From NCBI GenBank assembly GCA_964615375.1, contig CAZTOW010000035.1:1-64000 (forward strand): a stretch of DNA of 64,000 nt, in the 5' to 3' direction. Position 1 is the stretch's first letter, and every line of letters starts with the position of its first letter. Origin of the DNA: CAZKWG01 sp964615375. GTDB taxonomy: Bacteria; Myxococcota_A; UBA796; CAZKWG01. The position numbers and the translations under genes were made by a program. The notes beneath the pieces were generated by a model, which searched no databases, was not told the origin of the DNA, and saw only the letters and a list, made by a program, of their open reading frames with translations. Shown here piece after piece: positions 46,130-55,223 of this stretch.

Positions 46130-46585
46130 TTACACGGTGGCGTTGGGAGGGGGCGTGGGGGGAGCGGCGGCCCAGCTCGTCGGGGCCAGCAGCTCAGGGA
46201 GCCGAGGGTGGTCGTGGGCGGCGCGGCGCACGGCGCGCCCAGGGATGGACCACAGCAGCCCGTCCAGGAAGCGGGGCTGCTCGGTCGTCAGGCTCAGCGT
46301 CGAACCCGGCGAGCTCGGGTGGCAGCCGCAGGTGTGCTGCACCGGCGTGCAGCCGGTCTCCGCGTGATCTGGGACCTGCTCTCCCGCGATGGAGTGCGCG
46401 AAATGCCCATGGTGGGCCAGCTCCACCGCCTGCTCGACCAGCTCGGCCAGACCGGGGACGAGCCCGATCACGAGCAGGAGGGCGAGCAGGGTCTGGAGCG
46501 CGCGACGGATCACGAAGGGGGCATAGTCCAGAGCTCGTGGTGGCGCAAGGGCGATTGCCCGACGCACATCGCGGACGAACCTCAC
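46130..46585 (-). CDS. Membrane protein with Cys/His loop
   Basis: A 151-residue protein from GTG 46585 (GTGA overlap with the permease gene). One strong membrane helix (LQTLLALLLVIGLVPGLAEL) is followed by a periplasmic part with HHGHFAHSI and ETGCTPVQHTCGCH, a possible metal site, and a Pro-rich C-terminus. Lies between the FTR1 permease and czcC with an 84-base gap to the latter. Possibly a periplasmic metal sensor or buffer, similar in style to the protein at 31145. No family recognised. Confidence 0.6.
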   Translation of the reverse strand: MRFVRDVRRAIALAPPRALDYAPFVIRRALQTLLALLLVIGLVPGLAELVEQAVELAHHGHFAHSIAGEQVPDHAETGCTPVQHTCGCHPSSPGSTLSLTTEQPRFLDGLLWSIPGRAVRRAAHDHPRLPELLAPTSWAAAPPTPPPNATV

Positions 46586-48465
46586 GCGGGACGCCCAGAG
46601 GTCTGACGCGCCTTCAGCCTCGGAAGGAGCGCAGAGGCGGCAAGCCCGAGGATCAGGACGACCTGCGCGCCCGTGGTCTCAAAGGTGGGGAAGATCCCCA
46701 GGATGTCGAGGCGGAGCCCGCCGAGCGCGTGAATCGGCACGACCCCGGCCTCTTGCAGCGCCCGCAGCCCCTTGCCGACGAAGACCACGGCCAGGACGCT
46801 CAACAGCACCCCCGCCGCCGTCAGCACCGGGCCAGGCCGCACACGCCGGCCGAGCCGGAGCGCGGCGGCGACGAGCACCACGAGTCCAATCGCCCCAGCC
46901 CCCATCCCCGCGAGCACCGGCCCGGTGCCGCTTGCCCCGTCGAGCACGATGGCCTGGAGGAACAGCACCACCTCGAATGCCTCGCGGTACACGGCCCCGA
47001 AGGACAGCGCCGTCAGCGTCCAGCGCCCGAGGTCGCGCCCGAGCGCCCCTCGAATGTCTTCCACCCGCCGTCGGCCGTCGGCCGCCGCGACGAGCCAGTG
47101 GTGCGCAGTGACCAGGATGGCGGCCGCCAGCAGCGTGATCAGACCCTCCAGCAGCTCGCGACGCGCGCCGGCCAGGGCGATCAACCGATCCGAGGCCATC
47201 CAGGTGAGGACCCCGACGCCGACCGCGGCCAGCCATCCGAGGTGGACCTGGCGCGTCGCCCCGCCGCCCTGCTTGCCCGCGAAGCCGAGCAGGAGCAGGA
47301 CGAGCAGCGCGGCTTCCAGCCCCTCGCGGAGAATGACGAGGAAGGCGCCGACGAAGGCCACGCGCGCGCCCTGGGCACCGGAGAGCGCGCCCTCGGCGTC
47401 GTCGAGCAGCGCCTGGGTGCGTAGCACCTCGGAGGCCAGGTCGTCCGCGGATGCGCCGTCGTCGATCCGGGCGCGCAGCCCGAGAAATGCCTCCTCGATG
47501 CGCGCGACCCGCTCGGGAGAGACCTGGCGCAGGCTGGCCTCGTGGGGCTCGAAGCCCGACAGGTACGCCTCTCCCGCCAGCCGCTTCGCCTCCGTGCGGT
47601 CCCCTGCGCGCAGCGCGGCCAGGGCCTGGTCCAGCCCGTCGCGGGCCGCTGCGAGCGAGACCCGTGCCTCCTGGTAGGGCACGGCGCCGCGGATCCAGGC
47701 GATGGCGTCCTGCCGCTCCGCACCGGCGAGGCCGGGGGCCAGGGCCGCGTCGCCGAGGCCGGCGAGCGCCTCTACGGTGGGCGCCTCGATCCTGCCGGCC
47801 GCCGCCAGCGCGGAGCCGCGGGCCTCGGCCTCGGCGTCGTGGCGCAGCGTGAAGACGTAGTAGGCGAGGTCCCAGCGGGCGCGCGCGTCGAGCGCGCCGA
47901 AGGCAGCCATCGAGGTGCCCTTCACGCCATCGGTCAGCGCGTTGTAGGCGCGTGCCGGCGTGAGCTCGGCCATCACCTGCGGATCGCGGAAGTTCCGAGG
48001 CACGGGATCGAGCTGCGCCGCCGTCGCCGTGTCCGCGCCGCCAGTGGCCCCGTGGCAGGCTGCGCACTGCTCCGCGTAGAGCCGCGCCCCCTGGTCCCGG
48101 GAGAGGGACGCCGAGGGCGCGAGCACGACCCCGTAGGTGTCGAGGACCTGGCCGCGCAGCGCGAGCGCGTCCTGGCGGACCTGATCCGCCGGGGCGAGCG
48201 CCCCGACCTCTGCGGCGAGCTCCGCAACGGCGCCGGTGACGTCCGTGCCGGCCTTCGGCAGCCGGGCCGCCAGGACCACCGCGTCTTCGAGGAAGCCCAC
48301 CTGCTCGGCGTACTCCGCCTCGCTCGTCTTCTTTCCGTCCTGGACGGCGGCCCCGTAGTCCACCGCCACGTAGTCCAGGATCGCCGACAGGCGGCGCGCG
48401 TCCTCGATGGCCGTAGGCTCGGCGGCGCGAAGGGTGCTGATCAGGAGGAGCAGGGAGCTGAGCAT
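46582..48465 (-). CDS. Cytochrome c-FTR1 iron permease fusion
   Basis: A 627-residue protein from ATG 48465 with a signal peptide. The N-terminal periplasmic half carries a single heme site CAACH (134-138) within a cytochrome-c-like domain and two helical stretches. The C-terminal half is an FTR1/EfeU-type permease of about seven helices with both RExxE motifs (REGLEAAL near 380 and REAFEVVLF near 490) that bind ferric iron. The fused cytochrome could oxidise Fe(II) before transport, as the ferroxidase partner does in yeast. A perfect dyad resembling a Fur box lies 13 bases upstream of the ATG. Confidence 0.9.
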   Translation of the reverse strand: MLSSLLLLISTLRAAEPTAIEDARRLSAILDYVAVDYGAAVQDGKKTSEAEYAEQVGFLEDAVVLAARLPKAGTDVTGAVAELAAEVGALAPADQVRQDALALRGQVLDTYGVVLAPSASLSRDQGARLYAEQCAACHGATGGADTATAAQLDPVPRNFRDPQVMAELTPARAYNALTDGVKGTSMAAFGALDARARWDLAYYVFTLRHDAEAEARGSALAAAGRIEAPTVEALAGLGDAALAPGLAGAERQDAIAWIRGAVPYQEARVSLAAARDGLDQALAALRAGDRTEAKRLAGEAYLSGFEPHEASLRQVSPERVARIEEAFLGLRARIDDGASADDLASEVLRTQALLDDAEGALSGAQGARVAFVGAFLVILREGLEAALLVLLLLGFAGKQGGGATRQVHLGWLAAVGVGVLTWMASDRLIALAGARRELLEGLITLLAAAILVTAHHWLVAAADGRRRVEDIRGALGRDLGRWTLTALSFGAVYREAFEVVLFLQAIVLDGASGTGPVLAGMGAGAIGLVVLVAAALRLGRRVRPGPVLTAAGVLLSVLAVVFVGKGLRALQEAGVVPIHALGGLRLDILGIFPTFETTGAQVVLILGLAASALLPRLKARQTSGRPA

Positions 48466-48477
48466 GGACGTCTCAAT

Positions 48478-48498
48478 AATTGAAAATGATTTTCAATT
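48478..48498. promoter_or_regulatory. Candidate Fur box
   Basis: AATTGAAAAT-G-ATTTTCAATT is a perfect 10-1-10 inverted repeat in an AT-rich island just before the FTR1-cytochrome gene. Its core TGAAAATGATTTTCA matches the 7-1-7 form of Fur sites. Position over the likely promoter fits iron-dependent repression of the permease and perhaps of the whole downstream run to 36787. Confidence 0.75.
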
Positions 48499-48550
48499 TC
48501 AAATCACACACGCATGGCCCGCTGTCAACCGCGTCACGTCGCGTCGCGGC

Positions 48551-49363
48551 TCAGCTCCGCGCCATGCGCAGGATCCGGCCCGCCCCCACGAGGACCAGCA
48601 GGCCGATGAGCGTCCCGATGATCAGGTCCGGCAACGCGCTCCCCGTCCCCAGGACCAGCCCCCCGGCCAGAATGACGCCCAGGTTGGCCAGGACGTCGTT
48701 GGTGGAGAAGATCCAGCTCGCCTTCATGTGGAGCCCGCCGGTCCGATGGCGTGAGAGGAGCGCCATGCAGGTGACGTTGGCCACGAGCGCGAGCACCGAG
48801 ACCCCCATCATCAGGGGACCCACCGGCTCGCTCCCGTAGACGGCCCGCCGCGCCACCTCGGCGAGCACGCCGAGCGCGAGGAGGAGCTGGAGGACGCCGC
48901 TGGCCCTCGCCGCGCGCCGCTGCCGGTCGATGGCGTGGCCCACGCCGTAGAGCGACAGCCCGTAGACGGCCGCGTCGGCGAACATGTCCACGGAGTCGGC
49001 GATGAGCCCGGTCGATTGCGCCAGGAGCCCCAGGCCCAGCTCCAGGACGAACATCGCAGCATTGATCGCGAGGAGCTGGCGGAGGACGCGCGCTTCGCCC
49101 GGAGCGTCGTCCGCGACCACCTCACTGGGACCTGTCACGCCCTGCGTGCGGACGATGCGCGCGCCGAACCCGAGCGGCTCCAGGCGCGCGAGGATGGGCG
49201 CGCTCTCGCCTTCATGCCGCACGACGAGCCGCCGCGCCTCCAGGTCGAACTGGAGGTCCTGGACGCCCGCCTCTGGTGGGAGCGCCATGCGGATCAGGCG
49301 CTCCTCGGAGGGGCAGTCCATCCCCGGGATCTCGAACACCGTCTCGTGCACGAGTGCGGACAT
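48551..49363 (-). CDS. CDF metal exporter with N-terminal HMA domain
   Basis: A 270-residue protein from ATG 49363 (TGATG overlap). Residues 8-75 form a heavy-metal-associated domain with a single-Cys site IPGMDCPSEERL (C17). Six membrane helices follow, with the CDF metal site in GLIADSVDMFADAAVYG and a second pair in MKASWIFSTNDVLANLG. The usual CDF cytoplasmic C-terminal domain is missing; the HMA head may replace it. It probably exports Zn, Cd or Co and is controlled by the CadC-like repressor that precedes it. Confidence 0.9.
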   Translation of the reverse strand: MSALVHETVFEIPGMDCPSEERLIRMALPPEAGVQDLQFDLEARRLVVRHEGESAPILARLEPLGFGARIVRTQGVTGPSEVVADDAPGEARVLRQLLAINAAMFVLELGLGLLAQSTGLIADSVDMFADAAVYGLSLYGVGHAIDRQRRAARASGVLQLLLALGVLAEVARRAVYGSEPVGPLMMGVSVLALVANVTCMALLSRHRTGGLHMKASWIFSTNDVLANLGVILAGGLVLGTGSALPDLIIGTLIGLLVLVGAGRILRMARS

Positions 49364-49779
49364 CAGCGGCCTCCTGCGAGCGCGGCGACCGCCGCTCGGA
49401 CCTGGGCGTCGGTCGACAGCCGGTAGAAGACGAGCCGCCCCTCGCGCCGCTGGAGGACCAGGCCCGCCAGGCGCAGCGCGCGGAGCTGGTGGCTGGTTTG
49501 CGTCTCAGAAGCCCCGATGACGGCGGCAAGATCGCACACGCAGAGTCGGGGCTCGGGCCCGAGGCCCCAGGGGGCGAGCGCGGCGAGGATGCGGAGCCGC
49601 GTCGGGTTGGCCAGCAGCGCGGCGATCTCGACCGCTCGGGAGAGCGCGTCCTCACCCGGGATCTGGGCTCGCGCTACGGCGACGGCGTCGAGGTGGAGCA
49701 CCTGCACCTCGCAGCGATCCTCGCAGCCCCTGACGTCCGCCGGTAGGGTTTCACCTGCTATCTCTGAATGACTTGTCAT
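49363..49779 (-). CDS. CadC-like ArsR metal-sensing repressor
   Basis: A 138-residue repressor; I choose ATG 49779, since an earlier in-frame start at 49821 lacks support. C19-x3-C23 in RGCEDRCEV together with C80-x-C82 in LCVCDLA reproduces the four-Cys alpha3N site of CadC, which senses Cd, Pb and Zn. The helix-turn-helix is LAAVIGASETQTSHQLRALR, the wing QRREGRLVFYRL. A TATCAT hexamer seven to twelve bases before the ATG could be a -10 box of a leaderless transcript. Controls the adjoining CDF exporter. Confidence 0.9.
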   Translation of the reverse strand: MTSHSEIAGETLPADVRGCEDRCEVQVLHLDAVAVARAQIPGEDALSRAVEIAALLANPTRLRILAALAPWGLGPEPRLCVCDLAAVIGASETQTSHQLRALRLAGLVLQRREGRLVFYRLSTDAQVRAAVAALAGGR

Positions 49780-49966
49780 ATATGCATGATATCGGGATCG
49801 ACCGGCGCCAGCGAACGGCAATCAATGTGCTGGCCTGCCGCCGCTTGTGGGATTCGGCGCGCCGGACAAGGCTGCCTCTCCGGTCGCCCGATGCACCCCC
49901 GCGAGATCGCCGCGATAGCACACGAGGCCGGCGAACGCGCCGTTCAGGCATAGGTTCAGCGGGTCC
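49780..49966. other. Intergenic region upstream of the CadC-like gene
   Basis: The first 25 bases are AT-rich (CATATATGCATGATATC region) and probably hold promoter and operator of the repressor. The rest is GC-rich with short open frames on both strands but no ribosome-binding site or recognisable product. Confidence 0.4.
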
Positions 49967-50884
49967 TCAACGCCCGGCCAGCCGCCTCGCGCACAGATCG
50001 GCGATGGCGGCCATGCCGTCCAGGCCATGCGCGCGCTCGACCTCGCCGTTGTAGTTCGTGTTCATGTTGATGTCGTAGGTGAAGCGCCGGCCCTGGGCGT
50101 CCTCCACGAACTCGATGCCGGCGACGTCGATGTGCTGATCCCGGCAGAAGCGGACATAGGACTGGACCAGCGGGTCGTCGGCCGTAAGTGGAGACAGGCT
50201 GAACTTCGAGGTCTCGCCCACAGGGCAGAACGCATCGTCGGTCGCGCAGGCGTCCGCCGGGCACAGCTCGAAGCCGCCCTCCGTAGACGCGCGAATCGCG
50301 TAGAGGAAGCGGCCGTCCACGATCTCCACGCGGGTGATGAAGGGCTCGGCGGGCTCGATGTAGACCTGGAGCAGGCTGACGGCGTCGAAGGACGGTTCGA
50401 ACTCGGGCCCGTCCACGTAAGCGTCGAAGGCGGCCAGCTCGCGGAACAGACGCACGCCCAGGCCCTTCCCGCCCTGGTTGTGCTTGATGAGGAAGGGCAG
50501 CGGCATGTAGCGCGCCGCCTCCTTGAGCTTCGCGGTGCCGACGACGACCGTGGTGCAGGGCGTGTCGATGCCCGCCTTCGAGAGCGCCGCGAGCTGGCGA
50601 ACCTTGCTGACCTCAAGCGCGAAGGCGTGGCTCCCGTTGATTATGGGCAGGTCCCACCGTTCGAGCACGGCGAGCAGCTCGCGCACCTGGTGCACGCCGT
50701 CGCCGTTGCCGCGCGTCTGAGCGGACGGGCTCATACGGTTCAGCCACACGCCGTCCGCGGGCGGGTCGCAGATGTCGAAGTGGCCACCGTCGCAGAGGTG
50801 CTCGGTCCAGGGCAGGCCCCGTGCCTCCAGGGCGCGGCGTAGCGGTGGCATCCAGTCGGGGTTTTCGTAGAGGATGTGAATCAT
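49967..50884 (-). CDS. ATP-grasp ligase (RimK-like)
   Basis: A 305-residue protein from ATG 50884. The ATP-grasp core is visible: PFLIKHNQGGKGLGVRLF is the flexible Lys/Gly-rich loop over ATP, LQVYIEPAEPFITRVEIVDG the central strand pair, and DVAGIEFVEDAQGRRFTYDINMNTNYN carries the Glu and Asn that bind Mg. The N-terminal domain has VWLNRMSPSAQTRGN. Members attach amino acids to peptides or proteins. Acceptor is unknown here and there is no peptide precursor gene beside it, so it may act on a housekeeping substrate. Confidence 0.85.
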   Translation of the reverse strand: MIHILYENPDWMPPLRRALEARGLPWTEHLCDGGHFDICDPPADGVWLNRMSPSAQTRGNGDGVHQVRELLAVLERWDLPIINGSHAFALEVSKVRQLAALSKAGIDTPCTTVVVGTAKLKEAARYMPLPFLIKHNQGGKGLGVRLFRELAAFDAYVDGPEFEPSFDAVSLLQVYIEPAEPFITRVEIVDGRFLYAIRASTEGGFELCPADACATDDAFCPVGETSKFSLSPLTADDPLVQSYVRFCRDQHIDVAGIEFVEDAQGRRFTYDINMNTNYNGEVERAHGLDGMAAIADLCARRLAGR

Positions 50885-50971
50885 CCGGGCGGGCTATCGC
50901 GACCAGGGGGTCCGGCAAGGGGGGAGATCGGGTCGCAGCGCGACCGCCTGGGGGATGGCGACCCTACGCGA

Positions 50972-51481
50972 TCAGCCTGTCGTCGGTTGGCTCGCGATGT
51001 CCTTGTAGCGGGCCATGCGGGAGGCGCTGGCGTGGGGCAGGCGGGCTGCCGTGCTGCCGAGGACGGCGTAGCGCGGATCGGCCTCGATCCGGCGGACGCG
51101 CTCGGCGGGGCTCGGGATCGAGGCGGAGAGGCGACGGAGCGGGTCGGTGCGCGAGGCACAGGGGAAGACCTCGCGCCAGCGGAGCAGGGCCTCGTCGGCC
51201 GCGAGGTGGGAGATGGTCACCCAGGTGCGGAAGGCCGCCGCTTCGTCGGGGGCGATCATGCAGAGCAGGCCGTTGGCGCGGTAGCGCACGAGCTCGGTGT
51301 CGGCGCGAGCCTCGGGGTCCGGGGAGGGGTTCTCGGCTTCGTCGCGGAAGAAGGTGACGAGGCCGGCGCGCAGGCGAGCCAGGGCGTCGTCGGCGTCTCG
51401 GCCGAGGACCATCGGCGGGGCGTCGTCGCCGACCCAGGCACACCAGGAGAATGAGGTTGTGGCCTTGGAGCTCTCTGACAT
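50972..51481 (-). CDS. Hypothetical protein
   Basis: A 169-residue protein from ATG 51481, preceded by GGAGG. A beta-type N-terminus (SFSWCAWVGDDAPPMVLGRD) leads into helices (DDALARLRAGLVTFFRDEAE) and a conserved-looking C-terminal AERVRRIEADPRYAVLGST. No signal peptide or membrane segment, so it is likely cytoplasmic. It stands alone between the ATP-grasp gene and an FG-GAP lipoprotein. No family recognised. Confidence 0.6.
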   Translation of the reverse strand: MSESSKATTSFSWCAWVGDDAPPMVLGRDADDALARLRAGLVTFFRDEAENPSPDPEARADTELVRYRANGLLCMIAPDEAAAFRTWVTISHLAADEALLRWREVFPCASRTDPLRRLSASIPSPAERVRRIEADPRYAVLGSTAARLPHASASRMARYKDIASQPTTG

Positions 51482-51506
51482 GGGATCCTCCGCGAATTTG
51501 ACGGTG

Positions 51507-53156
51507 TCAAAAACCGCCGGGTGTGAACTGGTAGACGGTGCTGGTGCCCTCGAAGGGCCAGGCGCTGATGAGGATGGTGGCGTTGTTCTGGGCGTCGGCC
51601 GGGGCGGCGATGACGCGGAAGCCGAACCAGGCGTCCTCGACGGGCGAGGTGATGGTCCAGTCCGCGCTCTCTTCGGGGTCGTAGCTGCCTTCGAGCGGGC
51701 CATACCAGAGGAAGGCGGCGCCGTAGTGCTCGTCGGGGTCGTTGCGGGTGGCCCAGGTGGGGGCGCTGACGAGGATCTCGCTGTAGCCGTCGCCGTTGAG
51801 GTCGCCGGGGGTCGCCATGCCGTGGCCGAGCTGGTTGTCGCCGTTCGCGACGTCGTCGATCTCGGCGAGGTAGCCGTCTTCTTCGGGGAGGGCGTCGCCT
51901 GGGGCGAGCGCGGACAGGTCGGCGCCGGAGTAGATGCGGGCGCGGCCCTGCTCCACGCTGTACTCGTAAATATCGGCGTCTGACGAGATTACGTCGGCGT
52001 AGCCGTCCCCATCCACGTCGCCAGCGTCGGCGTACTGCTGCCCGAGCCCATTCACCTCGTCGGACATGTAGGCGTCGCAGAAGTCCGCTTCCGTGAAGCT
52101 GCCCGCAGGCAACTCGAAGGATGTGCAGGTGAGGAGGTAGGACATGGCCATGTCTGAGCGCCCGTCCGCGTTGAGATCGCCGACCACGGCGAACCGGCCC
52201 ATGTTGTCGTTCTCATCGTCCGAGGTGACGAAGATGCTCTCGGCCTCGTCGGCGAGATCTCCGTCCTCGGACACCGGGCCCTGCAGCGCGAACATCGAGC
52301 CCTTGGCACCCGGGTTGCGGCTGAGGCGCACGAACAGATCGAGCTGCCCATCATCGCCGATGATGTCGGCAATGTCGGGCTCGATCTGCCTGCTGCCATC
52401 GTAGCTGTCCGCGATGCTCAACAGCGCCGCTGGAGCTTCTTGAAGGGAGACGTCACCCTCGAATGGCCCATAGGCGAGCCAGGCCGCATCCACCCCGTCG
52501 TATCCCTGAGCCAGCGCGAGGTCTGGGAAGCCATCCCCGTCGAGATCGCCGGCCTGCAAGACGAAGCCTGTATCGTAGGCACGATCAGCGTAGATGCGGG
52601 CGAACGCCGCGCCCCAGACCTGAGCCTCGCCCTGGAGTGGACCTCGCACGACGTAGACGCCATCCTCGGTGGGGTCGCCGTATGAAGGATCGCTCAGGGC
52701 AAGATCGCGCACGCCGTCCCCGTCGAAGTCGGTGAGCGCCATGCCCATGCCGAGGTAGCTCGCCTCGCCTGCGGTCAGGATCGCGCTGGCGTCTTCGGGG
52801 GCGTTGTCGCCCTCCGCTGGAGAGCAGTCAGGCTCGCCGTCGCAGTCGTTGTCGGCCAGGTCGCCGCAGATGGGCGATCCTCCAGGGTGAACCTGGGCGT
52901 CGTCGTCCGCGCAGTCCAGGTCGTTGTCGACGCTCTCGGGCGGATGGGTGCAGGCTTCGATGGGGCTGGCAGCGTCGCCGTACCCGTCGCCGTCGAGATC
53001 GGCATACCAGGTCACCGGTTCGCAGGCGCTGTCGTCGGCGGTCTCCTTGCCGGTCTCCGAGGAGTCGGAGTCGCCCTGGCTTCCACGACAGCGGCACCCG
53101 TCGCCACGACAGGCGAAGAGGGCTAGGAGCCAGGGCCAGCGGGCGCGGAGGATCAT
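51507..53156 (-). CDS. MopE/FG-GAP surface lipoprotein 1
   Basis: A 549-residue secreted protein (LLALFACRGD, lipid Cys near 16). A short Cys-rich CRCRG and an Asp/Ser/Thr linker come first. Next is a MopE-like Cys/Asp module (WYADLDGDGYGD, NDLDCADDDAQVHPG, ICGDLADNDCDGEPDC) that binds metal in relatives. The remaining 430 residues are FG-GAP blades with DFDGDGVRD, DLDGDGFPD, DVDGDGYAD and DLNGDGYSE calcium loops. Probably a surface-exposed beta-propeller. Six bases separate it from the next FG-GAP gene. Confidence 0.85.
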   Translation of the reverse strand: MILRARWPWLLALFACRGDGCRCRGSQGDSDSSETGKETADDSACEPVTWYADLDGDGYGDAASPIEACTHPPESVDNDLDCADDDAQVHPGGSPICGDLADNDCDGEPDCSPAEGDNAPEDASAILTAGEASYLGMGMALTDFDGDGVRDLALSDPSYGDPTEDGVYVVRGPLQGEAQVWGAAFARIYADRAYDTGFVLQAGDLDGDGFPDLALAQGYDGVDAAWLAYGPFEGDVSLQEAPAALLSIADSYDGSRQIEPDIADIIGDDGQLDLFVRLSRNPGAKGSMFALQGPVSEDGDLADEAESIFVTSDDENDNMGRFAVVGDLNADGRSDMAMSYLLTCTSFELPAGSFTEADFCDAYMSDEVNGLGQQYADAGDVDGDGYADVISSDADIYEYSVEQGRARIYSGADLSALAPGDALPEEDGYLAEIDDVANGDNQLGHGMATPGDLNGDGYSEILVSAPTWATRNDPDEHYGAAFLWYGPLEGSYDPEESADWTITSPVEDAWFGFRVIAAPADAQNNATILISAWPFEGTSTVYQFTPGGF

Positions 53157-53162
53157 GCCCTC

Positions 53163-55073
53163 TCAGTAGCCCGCGTGCAGTACGTAGACCGCGCCATCGC
53201 CCCAGGTAGACTTGTCTCCCCATCCGAGTTCGTCTGAGGCGCCCATCTCGAAGCTACCTCCAAAGACGCCCTCGATGACAACGGCCTCATCGTCACCGAG
53301 CTCCATCATCGGCGCACCGACGACGAGTGTCCCGTCCGGCGTGACTGCCGTGGCGTAGCCGAATTTCCCTGCCTGCGTGCTGTCTCCCAGGATCACCGCG
53401 TCGGCCGCTTCCGAGGAGAGGGTTCCCGTCAGCGGGCCGTGCCACAGGGCGACCGTTCCGGCTTCTGGAGTGTCGCCAAGCTGGGTCCACGCCGCGCCGA
53501 CCAGCACGTCCAGCGCGCCGTCCGCGTTCAGGTCACCGGCGCTGATGAGCGAAGTTCCAACGCCGCTCCCGCGCGTCTCCCCCTCAATCACCGCCATCGC
53601 GTCCTCCAGGCTGATCGCCCCGCCCTCCGCGAGCACCGCCCCCGAGAACAGCCACACCTTCCCCGCGCTGTAGTCGGCCTCCGGCGCCGACACCAGCAGA
53701 TCCCCGACCCCATCGCCGTCCATGTCCCCCGCGTCCGCGACCGCGCTCGCGAAGCCAGTGTAGACCTCCTCCCCCACGATCCTCCCGTCCGCCGCGTTCC
53801 CCACCCGCGCGTCCTCGATGTCGGCCACGATGTAGACCGCGCCGAGCGGATCCGGCCGCCGCCAGGGCGCCGCCATCTCCGACACGCCGTAGTCCGGCGC
53901 GCCGAGCGCCAGCTCATTGACCCCGTCCCCGTCGATGTCCTGGAGCCGCGCCAGCGTGCGGCCGAGCCCGCTGAACGCCTCGCCGTCCAGCCGCACCGCG
54001 CCGTCCTCGACCGCCGTGTCCTCGCCGAGCAGCCCCGCCATCACCCACACCGTCCCCGAGCCGCCGTTCGCCTCCGGCGCGCTCAGCACCAGGTCCGCGA
54101 CGCCGTCCTCGTCGAGTACGTCGCCCGGCCCGAGCAGCGCCGAGCCCAGCGCCACGGCCGACTCGTCGGTGGCCAGCTTCACCACGTCGCGGCCCAGGTC
54201 CAGCGTCGCGTCGTCGTCGTCGTCGCTCACCGCGCGGATCGGCCCTGGCACGAGGTAGGCGCCGCCGCCGTCGTCGGCTTCGGGCGCGCCGACCAGGAAG
54301 TCGTCGTAGCCGTCGCCGTCCACGTCGCCGAGCCCGCTGAGCGCCGTACCTGCCCCCGCCCGGTCCTCGCCGAGCAGGCGGGCCGTCGCCAGCTCGCTCG
54401 CCGCGCCCTCCGCGCCCAGCGGCCCGAGCAGCGCGTAGACCACGCCGTCGTCGCCCGGGGCGCCGAAGACCAGGTCCGCGTCGCCGTCGCCGTTGATGTC
54501 GCCCGCGTGGACCAGCGCGGCGCCCAGGCCCTCGGCCGAGACGCCCTCGACCCGCAGGCCGCGCTCGACGATCTCCACGTCTCCATCGAGGCCGTCGCAG
54601 TCGGGCAGGGCGTCGCAGTTGTCGTCCAGCGCGTTGCCACACAGCTCGGGGGCCGCGGGGTTCACCGCGGCGTCCGCGTCGTCGCAGTCTCCGATCTCCA
54701 CAGCCAGGGGTGTAGCGGCGTCGCACACGCTCAGGGCCTCGCCGACGCCGAAGCCATCTGCGTCTCCGTCCAGGTGGCCCGTGCGCAATTCGTGGGCTTC
54801 GCTGTTGGTGTCGTCGCAGTCGCTCCCGGTGCGGACCCAGGCGCCGCTGTCGTCAGGCGCCTCGCACGAATCTACAAGTGTAGATGGATCTCCATGTCCG
54901 TCGCCGTCCGCGTCGTAGTACCAGAGGTGATAATAGACGGTGTTGTTCCTCGACTCGCAGTCGATCATGTAGGTGGCGCCGTCCTCGTCGGCGTCCAGGG
55001 TCTCGTCGTGCTCTTCGTAGACGCGGTTGCAGGCGCCGAGGACAAGGAGCGCGAAGACAGCGAGCTTACGCAT
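53163..55073 (-). CDS. MopE/FG-GAP surface lipoprotein 2
   Basis: A 636-residue lipoprotein from ATG 55073 with GAGG upstream (lipobox VLGACNR, C15). Two MopE-like modules follow the signal (YYDADGDGHGDPS, GSDCDDTN; GHLDGDADGFGVG, GDCDDADAAVNP, CGNALDDNCDALPDCDG). The rest is about seven FG-GAP blades with DINGDGDAD, DVDGDGYDD, DIDGDGVNE, DMDGDGVGD and DLNADGALD loops. It is a larger paralogue of the protein encoded next, and both likely form surface-anchored propellers. The same frame is open to 55559 but runs into the divergent gene. Confidence 0.85.
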   Translation of the reverse strand: MRKLAVFALLVLGACNRVYEEHDETLDADEDGATYMIDCESRNNTVYYHLWYYDADGDGHGDPSTLVDSCEAPDDSGAWVRTGSDCDDTNSEAHELRTGHLDGDADGFGVGEALSVCDAATPLAVEIGDCDDADAAVNPAAPELCGNALDDNCDALPDCDGLDGDVEIVERGLRVEGVSAEGLGAALVHAGDINGDGDADLVFGAPGDDGVVYALLGPLGAEGAASELATARLLGEDRAGAGTALSGLGDVDGDGYDDFLVGAPEADDGGGAYLVPGPIRAVSDDDDDATLDLGRDVVKLATDESAVALGSALLGPGDVLDEDGVADLVLSAPEANGGSGTVWVMAGLLGEDTAVEDGAVRLDGEAFSGLGRTLARLQDIDGDGVNELALGAPDYGVSEMAAPWRRPDPLGAVYIVADIEDARVGNAADGRIVGEEVYTGFASAVADAGDMDGDGVGDLLVSAPEADYSAGKVWLFSGAVLAEGGAISLEDAMAVIEGETRGSGVGTSLISAGDLNADGALDVLVGAAWTQLGDTPEAGTVALWHGPLTGTLSSEAADAVILGDSTQAGKFGYATAVTPDGTLVVGAPMMELGDDEAVVIEGVFGGSFEMGASDELGWGDKSTWGDGAVYVLHAGY

Positions 55074-55223
55074 GGGGACCTCGAAAGGCGGCGTGGTCGG
55101 GTAGAGCGTCGTCGGAGAGGTTCGGCGAAGCTCGATTCTCAGCGTCTGGAGGGGGACTCGTGTTGTCAGTTGTACCTGTACGTCACGAGAGGATGTTATC
55201 GTGAGTCCGTAGGAGCTTACAAG
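55074..55223. promoter_or_regulatory. Divergent promoter region
   Basis: A 150-base gap between divergent starts. It contains TTGTCAGTTG and a direct repeat TGTACCTGTAC near 55170, possible promoter or operator elements for the kinase operon, and no open reading frame of its own. No convincing -10 box could be fixed. Confidence 0.35.

Noticed and set aside
49822..50028. Minus-strand frame downstream of the ATP-grasp gene
   Set aside because: Overlaps the real gene, has no start signal and no recognisable domain.
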